Of a stretch of 64,000 nucleotides of DNA, positions 48,882 to 60,423 are shown in pieces; positions within the stretch are counted from its first letter, which is position 1, and each line of letters starts with the position of its first letter. The notes under the pieces were generated by a model. That model was not told where the DNA came from. It was given only the letters and a program-made list of their open reading frames with translations, and made no database searches. This DNA comes from Perca fluviatilis. Taxonomy: Eukaryota; Chordata; Actinopteri; Perciformes; Percidae. The stretch is from NCBI RefSeq assembly GCF_010015445.1, contig NC_053116.1, forward strand, positions 30,217,785 through 30,281,784, written 5' to 3'. Both the position numbers and the translations under genes were made by a program.

Positions 48882-49767
48882 GTGAAACTACGTAATCTTT
48901 CAGTGACTGATGCTGGACTAATGTGAGCGGAAGCCCAAACATTAGTGAGTACGACTACTCCTTCTCTACAGCAGTTGAATCAAAAGATTTTGGGTCTCTG
49001 ATTAAGGAGGCAGTGCTGGTGCTAGTTAGCATTAGCGTTTAAGTACCTTACAGTGTGCTGTAGCATTACTGAGAAACAGTGGAGGCTTTGTGCACCGTAA
49101 TAGGATTTTAGTACTTTCTCTTTGTGGCTCAGAGAAGATTTCTGCTGATTAAATTCCAGAGCTGCCTTGCAAATTGAACCAGCTTTTAGGAATAAACACA
49201 CCTGGAAGTACAAAAACTGCAGAAAGAACGTGGCTTTGATGTGTAGAATTTCCATTTAGTGCTGTTGATACCCCTTCGTTGTCACTCTGGCTTATTGATT
49301 GATGTCGAGTTTTATGTACGCTCCGGTGTGTAAAGGCAGAAGCTACCATGTTTGCCGTGGCACGCCAAACTCCTCTCCCTGTTTGGTGTGGGATTTCTTC
49401 GGGCCTTTCAGTGGAAGTGGCCACTACAATGGCCACATCACGCCGCTCTGAATGAGACAAAACACCTGTCAGGAATGGTCACGCCTCATCACGGTGCCTG
49501 TTAAAGTGGGAGGTCCTCTTGTCACTCAGTGCAGTACCCCCATCTATTCCTTAATACCATGTTTTTGAAGGAGGAAGCTCTTAAAAGGGCCTCTTCAACC
49601 ATCCACACAAGTTTACTTTTTTCATCTTGTTGTAACTCCTCCCTGAGATGAGGTAGCCTGTAGGAATGTTTGTGTACAGCCATAACACCACAAATGTAGA
49701 TGGTCTTGGCCACCATGTCACACACAGCATGTCCCTCTGACATGAAAAGGGCACACTGAGCTGTTTG

Positions 49768-49768
<1 letters not shown>
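48882..49768. other. Unique non-coding stretch
   Basis: Nothing recognised. Confidence 0.5.
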
Positions 49769-49822
<54 letters not shown>

Positions 49823-49831
49823 GTGTGTGTG
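49769..49831. repeat. (TG)n microsatellite, ~31 units
   Basis: Pure to 49820, then a one-base slip (TTGTGTGTGTG). Confidence 0.97.
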
Positions 49832-51448
49832 GAGGAGGCTGGAATGCAGATTTCATGTCCTCCCAGATAATGAGATTAAGGACGTGCCATGTAAGGGAGG
49901 AATTCCAGCTATCCCTATTCCAGACGTCATGACCTCTGCTGCTTCCACACAGAGAGCTGGTGCAGGGCAGCTCAGCATCTATACGCTGCTCTTTCTTCTG
50001 TTCTCTTAATTTAGCTGCTTAACAATCAATCCAGAAATCTGTGAAATATCATCGGCGAGATGATCTAAATGCACTTGGTGACACTTTATTTTAGGGTCCC
50101 AATAGTTTTCCAATCATTTTCAAGAAAGAAAGTGATTAGGAAGGGTGATTTCTTACACTGGAAAGGCTGTGCCATTTGTTACTAATTAAAGGCAAAATTG
50201 AAACACTGTTTGAGTTTCTACACTTCTACTAAATTAATTGCTAGTGTAAAATGTGAAATGTATCTACAGGCAAGCATACAGCTTTATGGATTCAGATATG
50301 TAGAGAGAGGCTTCTAATTAAAGTTAATATTTACTTGGGTTTAAATGGATATCTGTCACTTGATCCAGTCATTAAGACTTCAGCAGTTAAAAAAAAAAAA
50401 AAAGAAATTCATCTGGAAAGCCACAGTATTGCATTACTATATAATTTCCTGTTTCTTTCCTAACATTCTAATAAATGAGGTGGGACTTAATATGTTTACT
50501 GTATCAGAACATGATCTATATTTCCCTATAATTAGGCTCGTACCAAAGGACATCATCTTTATGAAATGTCCAATGAAATTATGAATAGATTAATAACAAT
50601 ATATTATAGGCCTTATATGAAGTTGTTCAAGTGTTTTCATCAAATGTTTTTCATCTTTGCAATGCATGTCTATTCACAATATATAAGTTAAACAGACAAA
50701 CATTTCCATTCGTTTCAAATGATAAGATAACAAATAAATCAAGCCCGTAACAAAAGTCCAGATGATTCCTGGAAACCTACATTTGATCCATCAAACCCCT
50801 CAGCAGGATCTGTTTTTGTTAGCTGAACTTGGCCATATTTCACGCTGACGTGCATACAAAGTTATGATACCCCGGCCGACAGCAATACTAGAACTGCAGC
50901 AACATGTACATGGAGATTTCTGGTGAACCGATATTTCACCAATGTTGCTACAAGTTTTACTGTATCATTTACCAAATGTATTTCCACTCCCGTGTAAATC
51001 TCTCGTCCTGTAACTCCTTCTCATGTCTACCACCATGTGTCTGTCTTTTCTGTGGAATGCTAAGAGCACTTTAGCGTAGTAAATGGTTTGCTCCGACAAA
51101 AAAACCTGTAGGCTTATTACGGCCTGCAAAATTATAGACCACTCTATCCCCTTTCCTTTCTAACCAGCGCTTTCTAACATCTAACACATGAAATCATGAT
51201 CGCTCCCAGAGAACGGCTGTCAGGTGTCATAGAATTCAGACGCAGAAAACCCCTGATAACTGTGTGTGTGTTCTCATGTTAATCCCTGCATGCAACCGCA
51301 CCAGTGACATGACTGCCTGTGTGTTTGTGTGCATGCATGTGTGTTAAATGCTGCATGCCTCTGTACCAGTGCAGTACAGGGATCCCACACGGTGACAGGC
51401 ACTGGGACACCCACCTACTTTATGGTATGTATGTGGGGCTCTGTGTGA

Positions 51449-51451
<3 letters not shown>
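49832..51451. other. Unique non-coding stretch
   Basis: No gene recognised. A14 run interrupted by G at 50389-50403. Confidence 0.5.

Positions 51452-51513
<62 letters not shown>
51452..51513. repeat. (TG)n microsatellite, ~31 units
   Basis: A pure dinucleotide array. Confidence 0.98.
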
Positions 51514-51514
<1 letters not shown>

Positions 51515-51905
51515 AACTTGAGCCTCTCCACGTGACAGCTCTAGTCCCATCCTGTCCATTCACCCGTAATGACTGGCCCTCCTGAGACACACAGTCCCAG
51601 CATGGGTGACTTCCGACATGGGACTTCTCTGGCATTTTCCCAGAGCCTCTTCCTCGGTTCACAGCTAAACGAGAAAACGATGTACTGCACAGACTTCAAA
51701 GCTCTCAAAGTTTGTGTGTGTGTGGGTGTGTGCGTGTGTGTGTCTGTGTGTGTCAGGGGAGAATAGGGAATGAAAGGCACACCTAAGCAAAGAGTAGAGA
51801 TGTCAGGTAGGAATGGTGCAGCTAAGAGAGGCAGAGACCTATAGAGAAAAGATGAAACAAGTTTATACATGTCAGAAGCTGATCTTGTGTCAGACTGCAC
51901 CTACA

Positions 51906-51908
<3 letters not shown>
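51514..51908. other. Non-coding spacer with a degenerate GT tract
   Basis: An interrupted GT tract (51713-51754) with GGG, GC and TC variants. Nothing else recognised. Confidence 0.6.

Positions 51909-51949
<41 letters not shown>
51909..51949. repeat. (CT)n microsatellite, ~20 units
   Basis: A pure pyrimidine dinucleotide array. Confidence 0.97.
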
Positions 51950-51953
<4 letters not shown>

Positions 51954-52187
51954 CAAGGGGCTTTTTTGGCATGAAAGTTTCAATAACAATGTTGCCAAAG
52001 CCTTAGACAAAACACAATATATGTACATTAACGCAATATTAGGATGGATGTATACTATTTTTTATAAAATGTATTAGTATGGCAAATTTAAAAACAAAAG
52101 TTAAGCTATATACAAAAAGTATATTGCAATAAAAATGTAAACCGTAAAATAAACATTAGATATAAATATGTAAAGATATTAAAAACT

Positions 52188-52188
<1 letters not shown>

Positions 52189-52240
<52 letters not shown>

Positions 52241-52251
52241 GCTATTATTAA

Positions 52252-52287
<36 letters not shown>
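52189..52287. repeat. Compound (GT)n ... (TC)n microsatellite
   Basis: GT units at 52189-52236 and TC units at 52254-52287, separated by 17 bp of unique sequence. Confidence 0.97.
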
Positions 52288-52291
<4 letters not shown>

Positions 52292-52919
52292 CTCTGTATG
52301 TATTTGTGGAAATGCTATTTCTTTGGATCAAGTGAATCTGGTAGACAGAATTTACTCATGTGTGGCGCTGATGTATTTGTGTGTGTCTAACTGTACTCGG
52401 CACAAAATGGGCTCATAATGTCATTTTAATGACGCTGTAGTAGCCTAATAATGAGCAGCCAATAATCATCATTTGCCTAATGGGCATAGCTTTGCAGCTA
52501 ATCACTTGGACATGGATGTGCATTTCAGTCTTTTAGTGGCTCCATCATCTTTCCTTCTGTCCCTCTCTTTACCCACAGATGTGACAGTAACATGGTTGTA
52601 AGTTGTAAGTTGCAGTTATCGTTGCGTACTTCCCAACACCCCCACTCTTTTAGTATGGAACTGTGAGGGGCAGCATCGCGTGAATGCTTTGTCTACAGTA
52701 TAGGAAACAGAAACTGGTACAATCAGGATACATTTTGAAAAATCTGTTTCTGTCAGCATTTATCATATCTTCTCTTTATCTAAGGACCCCCTCGAAAATG
52801 AGATAATTCCTCTCAAGGGGGTTATCCTTCTAATAAATACTATATTATCTTCACCTAAGTTTTAAAACTTGTGTTTTTAGTTTTATCAGCTTTAAAAAAA
52901 CTCTTCTTTTAGCAATTCT
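52288..52919. other. Non-coding stretch with conserved-looking block
   Basis: The interval 52403-52510 is dense in TAAT/ATTA words (CCTAATAATGAGCAGCCAAT, TTTGCCTAATGGGC) typical of homeodomain-rich conserved elements. No coding frame. Confidence 0.35.
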
Positions 52920-53255
52920 AGTGGTGTGGCTCGAGGGATGGCAATGCCATCTATCCGTTGCTATCAGTGCCGTCTATCTGTCAGTCAGCCGCTCCACCAC
53001 TTTTCTCAGACTAAAATATCTACAATTATTGGATGGATTGCCATTAAAATACGTAAACTTTCATGGTGCGTAGAGGATGAACCCTAATGGCTGTAGTGAT
53101 CCCCAGATGTTTCCTCTTGCTGCACTATGAGATTCATATTTGTGGTTTTGTGTGAAATGTCTCCACTGGTATGGATTGACTTGACTTGAAATTTGGTACA
53201 GACATTCACATCCCCCTCAGTTTGAATTGTAGTCATTTTTGTGATCCTTAGACAG
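52920..53255. repeat. Dispersed teleost repeat with two imperfect tandem subunits
   Basis: GAGGGATGGCAATGCCATCT opens the block. Two related subunits follow: TATTGGATGGATTGCCATTA...CATGG...GATGAACCCTAATGGC and TATGGATTGACTTGACTTGA...ACATTCACATCCCCCTCAG...GAATTGTAGTC. Both end in GTGATCC. This resembles a very abundant fish repeat with the consensus word TTGGATGGATTGCCATGAAA. Class not certain. Confidence 0.6.
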
Positions 53256-54473
53256 AGCTGGGACTTTGGACTAATCTTGTTTTCTGAGCAAAAAAAAAGA
53301 AAGAATTGAAACTGCCATAAATTGTACCATAGGAAGTGCCACTTCTTAGGTCATTTTTCAAAAATTATGGCATGAATTAGGTACATTTCTGTCGTCCTTT
53401 CTGACAGATTTTGATATTTGTTACTTTATTGCGAATCTAGTTTACACCAGCTGACTTCACCCACACAACACCCACAAAATGTGAATGTCAGCTGCAGATG
53501 TAGAAGTTTATAAAAGTCTCTTGTATTAGTACCTAGCCTGAATGATTGCTTAACACTACACTCCTTTCCTACAGACAACTAATGGCGTGAATGTAAAACA
53601 TTAGTTATTTAATTTGGCCTGACGTCCTTGCGCTTACATTTTTCTAAAGTAGGTCGAAGCTTGATAGCTTCCCTGTAAAAATGCTGTCACTATTAATGAG
53701 TGTTAATAAAAGTACTGCAAAATTTCTGTGTGGCTGACTGGGCTGTAATAATAAAAAAAAACTGCTTTTATATCAGTGCCTGTTATCACTGTCAGCATAT
53801 AGTCAATACGTGGATACGTTGTGCTGAAATACTTAGCGGTGATGGCAGGACATCTTGAAAAGACACCAGCTTTGAGGTCTAAATCTTCCTGTCATCAAGC
53901 ATAAACGTTGCTGAAGTGTCCTTGTATAAGACATCGTCCCCCCTGCTGATCTGTGACAGGCCCTCCTGACCTCTAACCTCCCTGGCAGGCTTCAAGAAAA
54001 CGCCCCAAGAATCACATAACAATTATATATTGTTCATCAAAGTGTTTCAGTGGGTCCTTGTCCCTTTTACATGCTGTCTGTACTCCACTGCAGCCTATCT
54101 CTTCCTGTCTGTTTTAGTAGATAGATGGATTGTAATTCCTCCATTGTCCCCCCCCTGTGGACACTCGGTATGTAACCAAACCCCTCTACTCACAAAATGG
54201 CTTAACCAGATGGCTGCATCAGAGCTATCCTGCAATGAATTCCACTTCTCCTCTTTCTCATAGTCTTGAGGGCTCCCCTTTCACTTTGCTTTATGTCTGC
54301 TCTTGAGTCAAAGACGTGAGCGTAATAGAGAACCTAAGCATCCTGCTCACTATAACCCTACACAAAACACCAGCAGTGGTTACAATGGCGTTGCTGTCTG
54401 AGTTCTTTATTGTGCCTAGTCTATGAAAAAGATCTCACCTCATGAAAGTCGGGGTGTGGTCGGAGGTGTTAGC
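53256..54473. other. Unique non-coding stretch
   Basis: Nothing recognised. Confidence 0.5.
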
Positions 54474-54683
54474 GTGTGTGTGTGCGTGTGTGTGTGTGTG
54501 TGTGGAGCCCTCGCTCTGTTTTCCTTATTCACTGTTTGTTTTTTTCTGCGAAGTTAGGTCATATTGGGAGAGTTTAACGCTGGCTGGAAACTTGGTGCAT
54601 GCATTCACAAACAGCAGATGCGTACACAGCTTTCCATGTGGACCTTGTCATGCCAGCCGTGTGTGTGTGTGTGTGTGTGTGTG
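54474..54683. repeat. Two (GT)n tracts, 155 bp apart
   Basis: 54474-54504 (with one GC interruption) and 54659-54683, both in GT orientation on the plus strand. Confidence 0.95.
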
Positions 54684-54875
54684 AAGAGGAGGGTCCTAGC
54701 GGCATGTCTCTTGCTCTCCCTGTGGGAACATAGGTTGCCATTGTTGGGTGCTCAGAGTCCCGGGCAGATGGAGGCGAGTTGCTGACGGTAAAGCTGGAAG
54801 GAAGCCCAAAAATACTGGGGCAGCAGGGCTCACTGGCCTGTGTGTTCAGAGTTCTGTGGGGTAATACCCTCACCC

Positions 54876-55004
<129 letters not shown>

Positions 55005-56501
55005 CCTAGGCACCTCTTTATTAATTGAATTATCTGTGTGGAGCAGATTTTTTGCAGCCAAGCCCTTATTCCCATGCCACAGTTAACGGAGTTGGGCCTG
55101 ACATAGTCTGACAATTTTGGGACAGCAGTGCGGCTTTACGAGTGTGCTACTGCCATTATGATGGATTCAGTTGTGTTCTCCGACAGTTGTGTTTAAGCAT
55201 TAGTTTTAGAGGCTACAGACGTCACTCACAAAGTAATTCACATCAGTCAGGACTGCAATATCGGTGGTTACTTCATTATATCAGACCTCTCACTTTGAGG
55301 CTTGACATTGGGGAAATGATCCTTAGTGCAAACCCAGATGGTAAATGGCTCTGGATAAAGTATTCTCACATGGGCACCACTTTCTGTGAGTCTCTCTTTT
55401 ACTTTTCAAACAGCTGGAAGTGTAGCTGGCAGAAGCAAGTGGATTTCTGCTATTCGTGGGCAATCTGCTGCTGACTGGCGTAAATGTTGGGAAGCTAATG
55501 GATGTTAAATAAAGCTGCTGTCTGTCTGCAGGCCTGCAAAACACTGCGGCCCGAGGCCAGCGCTGGATTTTCACTGTATTGTCAACATTGGCTTTCAAGG
55601 ATTCATTTGGTGCTTTTTTTTTTTTTAACCCCCAGGAGTTGTTGAAGGTTGGTGGCGAGAGATTAGAGATACAGGGCTTACACATCATTCTGCGTTTATT
55701 TCATATTGACTCAATGGGCTGTTTTTCATAAGAAAAACAATCTGCATCCGAAAGTGACAAGAATTTGAGCCCAGAAGATGCATTTTTCTTTTGTAAGAGG
55801 GCAGGCCACCACAACATACATGTCATCTCTCCAACAAAACTATTTTCTGTTGAGCTTCTTTTCCTCTTTGGAAGTTTATTTAGGTCAGAAGAAACTACAT
55901 TTACCCCTGAGAGATTACTTCCAGGGATGTAGTGAACAGTAGGAGGGTAAACCATTCTTCTTATCTTTTCACTTTTCACTTGTCGTAAATTTAAGCCACA
56001 CTATTCAAGTTGTTGACAGATGAAAATAGGGCATTATACGGATAAAAAACATGACTTTTCTGAAAATGTAATTGAGACTGAATAATTGTTTTCAGTTCCA
56101 GCTTCTCCAATGAAAGGATTTGCTGCTCTGTTTTCATATAATTGTAATGTAACGTATGTTTGGGTTTTGGACTGTTCACTTTAGGCTCTGGGAATTAAAC
56201 ATTTTTTTTAATACTTTATTTTTTATAGTTTTATCACATATATGCAAAAGCCATAAATAATAAAACAAACAAAAACAAAAATACAAAGACCCATGAACAA
56301 TCTCATCCTGTCATTGACATGTAAATACAGTCCATTTTCCCCATTTATTTGCACATTGATCCTCTTGAACTCTTATCTTATGAGTCAACCATTCTATTAC
56401 ACTTCTTTAAGGGGAATTAAAGCATTTTTGACATTTTTTGTTGTTGCATTCTATAGCTTATACAATGAATCAAAACACATAATAGATAGATTGCCCTGTA
56501 A
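55005..56501. other. Unique non-coding stretch
   Basis: No exon or repeat recognised. Confidence 0.5.
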
Positions 56502-56773
56502 TTAAAGCTGCAGTAGGTAAGATTGTGAAGATCCAGGACTTTGCCAATAAATCTGAACATCGACAACTTCTCCATCCCTCCCCCCTTTCTGCTGCAGCCC
56601 AAACTGTCTCCTAAGCCCCTCCCACACAACGGAGTTTGACAGAACTGCCGGCCGGCATGTCAGACAACATGTTCAATAACTAAACACCAACACAACGTTA
56701 ACTTTACTCACCAACAGTAAAACGATGCTAACTAGCAGGCTACCGTTATATTTATTACCTACTGCATCTTTAA
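56502..56773. mobile_element. TTAA-flanked MITE, AGCTGCAGTAGGTAA termini
   Basis: TTAA occurs at 56502-56505 and 56770-56773. AGCTGCAGTAGGTAAG at the left and ATTACCTACTGCATCT at the right are inverted with two mismatches. The interior includes a C-rich run and AACGTTAACTTTACTCACC. At 272 bp it is the shortest of the TTAA elements; non-coding. Confidence 0.8.
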
Positions 56774-57028
56774 AATAATAATTATTAAATAATAATTATT
56801 TGCAGCCATTGAATGAATAGTGACTCTACCCTAACAGCAACTGTAAGATGACCAGAAGCTCATCAATGCCAGAGCCATTAGCAACCACACACAGTTATCT
56901 GACAAAGCACATCCTCTCACGGACGAAAACGTCTGTAGGCTTTCAGCCTCAGTGGATCTGTACAAATAGATCAGATGGTGCCTGCCTGCACACCTGCTAC
57001 AGCCCTTGATGATAGTGTCAAGGGATGG

Positions 57029-57031
<3 letters not shown>

Positions 57032-57092
<61 letters not shown>
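57032..57092. repeat. (CA)n microsatellite, ~30 units
   Basis: A pure array. Confidence 0.98.
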
Positions 57093-57094
<2 letters not shown>

Positions 57095-57675
57095 GCATTC
57101 ACACACTCACAGAGCTACATAGGTACTTGCACAGACACACACCCTCCTCCTTCTAACCCCCAGGCATGGCTGTTGAACACCGCATCAGAGACTCAGTATA
57201 TGAGGCAGCATGTTGATTACAGCATTTAATTAGTGGTTCGTGACATGACTATTCTGTGATGTTATTAAATCCACCCAGAGCCAATTACACTGATTATACG
57301 CCCCTCTGCTGGTTCATTATTCAAGAGGCTCGGCCATATTTGCTAATAAAGTGGTCTGGTTTGGAGTCCGAAAACCCAGAAGGGAGATAGCTTAATTTTT
57401 TTTCAGCAACGGCTCAAATGCAATTATGATTTGAACGGCGTTTTGGTTAAATAAAATGAGGTCTGTGGTTATGCTTCAGACAGTTGCTTCAGACAGTTGC
57501 AGCGGTTTGTTCAGTGAGAGAAAATAAACCATTATTAAGAATTGAACCTTGTGTGAAATAACAATACATATTTATTTATTACACCGCCCTGAAGCCTTTA
57601 GACTTATACAATTTCCTTTTTTAGTTTTTTTTTATTTAGCCAAATTCCATTTAGGTTTAACTCTAGCTATTCTAT
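57093..57675. other. Non-coding stretch with conserved-looking block
   Basis: The interval 57210-57365 is rich in homeodomain-like words (CATTTAATTAGTGG, GCCAATTACACTGATTA). A 13-bp tandem duplication (GCTTCAGACAGTT twice) lies at 57473-57498. The 128-residue frame starting at 57549 runs into the next transposon and is not a gene. Confidence 0.4.
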
Positions 57676-58248
57676 GTAAAGGCTCTGACACACCAACCAA
57701 TCCAAAAAGTGCTTCGGAACACGCCGACTCGAGCGTACGTTTTGCGCGTGCACGAGAGGTAATATGTCAGGTGGCGCTAATCTGTATTGTCGCCCAAAAA
57801 ATGAAAACCGGAAATGACAAATGCGTCAAGTGGGTCTGGCTTCTCCCGAATTTCAAAGCTGACCATAATGGTGGCTCGTTCGGAATACGATCTCGTATTT
57901 TTTACGAAAATAGTTCACTGAAACATTTTAAGTGAGAAATAGGCCATACAGTTGCTGAATCTGAGTCTGTTTTTTTGATCGACAAAGGTCAGTTTGAAAG
58001 ATTTTCATCCGATTTTGAGAGGCGTTCGTCACGCTCATCCCGCTTGTCCTTTCCGGTAAGTGTTTTAACATAAGTGCGCTGATTCCACTCGGATTGTTCA
58101 TCGAGTCACAAGTCAAATCGGCCCAAATTAAAGCCGACGGCTCCTCTCCGACTGACGACGGCATGGAATACACCGAACAGACTCAAGTCACCGACCTCGC
58201 CAGACTGTCCGACAGTCGATAATCGGGTTGGTGTGTCAGCGCCTTTAA
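57676..58248. mobile_element. Inverted-repeat DNA element, copy 2 of the 8051 family
   Basis: The left end AAAGGCTCTGACACACCAAC and the right end reverse complement AAAGGCGCTGACACACCAAC match at all but one position. GTAA (57676-57679) at the left and TTAA (58245-58248) at the right suggest a TTAA target with one substitution. The interior is collinear with 8051-8662. This is the better-preserved copy. Non-coding. Confidence 0.8.
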
Positions 58249-60390
58249 ACAGCTGATTTACAGCACCATCGTAAAAAAACAAACATTGAGGTTATACAAT
58301 AGTTATGCTAGTGCTAGATTTGTTAACAATAAAAAAATGACTGCTGGCCAAGCTAGTATATAACTACTCACTAATCTAGGGAAGTATGCACAAGTAAACA
58401 AGTCAGCAATGCTGCCATTAACCTGCACATTAATACTATTACTATTACTATACTAGTGTATGAAAGGATTTAACCCTTTTGTAACCTAACCACTTTTGTA
58501 CAAGTTATATTGAGGAAATATTTCCAGGAGATTCTATAGAGCCTCCTACATGTTGAAAAATTGGCATCAAAAACCACGTGTGTATAAACGTCACAGCAAC
58601 AGCAACTTTAGAAATCAAATGGATTTTGATGTTGAAATCACTTAGTGATGAAGGCACTCAAATGGATGTGTGAAAACTCCTTCATACGTTGCTGCTGTCT
58701 TCAGTTTGTCTGCCTGCAGACATGACACATGTCCGAGTGAGAGGAAGCACCGCCAAGACTGATTTGCCGATGCCACCATCTTGTAAATATAAGTTCATCA
58801 AGTTACAGGCCGCAGGAATCGTCAATCTGTCATACGTATCATTATTTTTTAGTGTGTCACATCCTCCGGCGACCACAGTTGACACAGTGGAGTTATTATT
58901 CATGCGTAATGCTTGCAGGTTTTCTTCAGCGTTGAGGATCTGGGCTGTGCAGGGACTTGTCTATAAGTGAAGTCATGCTCGAAGCAGTTTGGGAGGCTAC
59001 GGATTCCTGCTTGTGGTAGTTTGGAATTCCGACAGCTGGTTAGGACGAGTGAATGAGGACTGTTGATGTAAAATCAAACAAATCAATCATCTGCAAGCCA
59101 AACTGTTCAGCAGCTGCTGCAGGAAAGTGACTATGCACCTTCCCAGATTTGCTTTTGTTGATTCTCCTGCTTGAGGCCACCTCTGTCGCCCTTTGTTTTT
59201 AGATGAAATGGCTGAACCATTTCATCCTAGAGGATTATGGGAAAGGTGTGCCGAGTCAGCGATGTCCCGCCTTTGTGACTGGTACTTTCTATCACATATA
59301 ATGACCTGGCTATTCAAAGGGGGCTGGAGAGAGATTAGAGTGAGGGATATATGTTTGCGTAGACATGGACTCTAACCTTAACCACATTACCTGTTTTTTG
59401 GATTAAACTGGAAATTCAATAGACCAATTTCTGCAAAATACATCTCAGAAAATCAATCGTCTCTCGGGTTGGTTGCATCTATACCTTATTTTAGGCAAAT
59501 TGGCTCTTCCTTTGTGAGTTTTATTTGTCTTTTGCAGGGATTTATAATTAGGTAAACATTTCCAGAATAAGCATGAGGAAAAGAGAAGACACAGATGAGC
59601 TTCCTGCATTTGTATGCAGTGCAGAGTGGATCAGGAGCTTACCTTAGCCAGCCAACACTCGGGAAGGTTTCTCATCAGCTCTCATTGTCAGCCAGAACAC
59701 TTAAGACGATTGCTTCCCCGGTGACCTGAAATGCGTGGGAGGTTGAGATGAAAGGATGTAGAGAGAAAGAGGAAGGGGTGGAGAGAGCGAAAAAGGACAG
59801 GGGTGAAAGAAAGTGATGAGGGAGAGGAAAAGAGATGCAGGGTGTCAGTACATGCTGATATCTCCACTGCGACACGATTCCTCTATTTTTCGTGGTTTTC
59901 CAAAGGTTTAACACCAGTTGTGGTCAGACTGACCTATTGAACTGTGGAGAAATAAAAGAGACAGTGAGCGTTAAACATACTGCCCGCTGGTCATGGAAAT
60001 TCTGGCATTTAAGGAGGTGAATTCCAGATAAGGACAGAATTTAACAAGTTTCACTGTCTGATCAACAATCACTGGTGGTGCTCAGTTAAACTGGAGTGGA
60101 ATCCAGAATGAAAAATAAACTAATCAGGAACGTATGTAGATCTGGTTTAGCAGATGAAATGGAAATGTATGCTTTGGATTCATTTTCCATCAGGGTCCTG
60201 GTGGCAGGACTTATTTAATATGTCTGTGCAGGCATCTCTGTCATTGTCCTGAATGTACAGCTATGAGTATGTGTGTATGCACCAGGACAGAAAGGCAGCC
60301 AGTCACTAGACTGCTTAATAAAGTCTCTTTCACTTTGGGAAGGATAAGAGGTGGATGCACTTCATTAACCTCAATGCCACTTACAGCGCC
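58249..60390. other. Unique non-coding stretch
   Basis: No gene recognised. The interval 58680-58970 is complex, non-repetitive and open on both strands (73 and 93 residues), but without a recognisable domain; it may be a conserved non-coding block. Confidence 0.4.
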
Positions 60391-60423
60391 GCGCGCACGC
60401 ACGCACGCACGCACGCACACACA
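60391..60423. repeat. (GCAC)n microsatellite
   Basis: GCGC, about five GCAC units, then ACAC. Alternating purine-pyrimidine throughout. Confidence 0.95.

Noticed and set aside
57549..57935. 128-residue plus-strand frame
   Set aside because: It starts in unique DNA and continues into the transposon at 57676, so it is a chance fusion.
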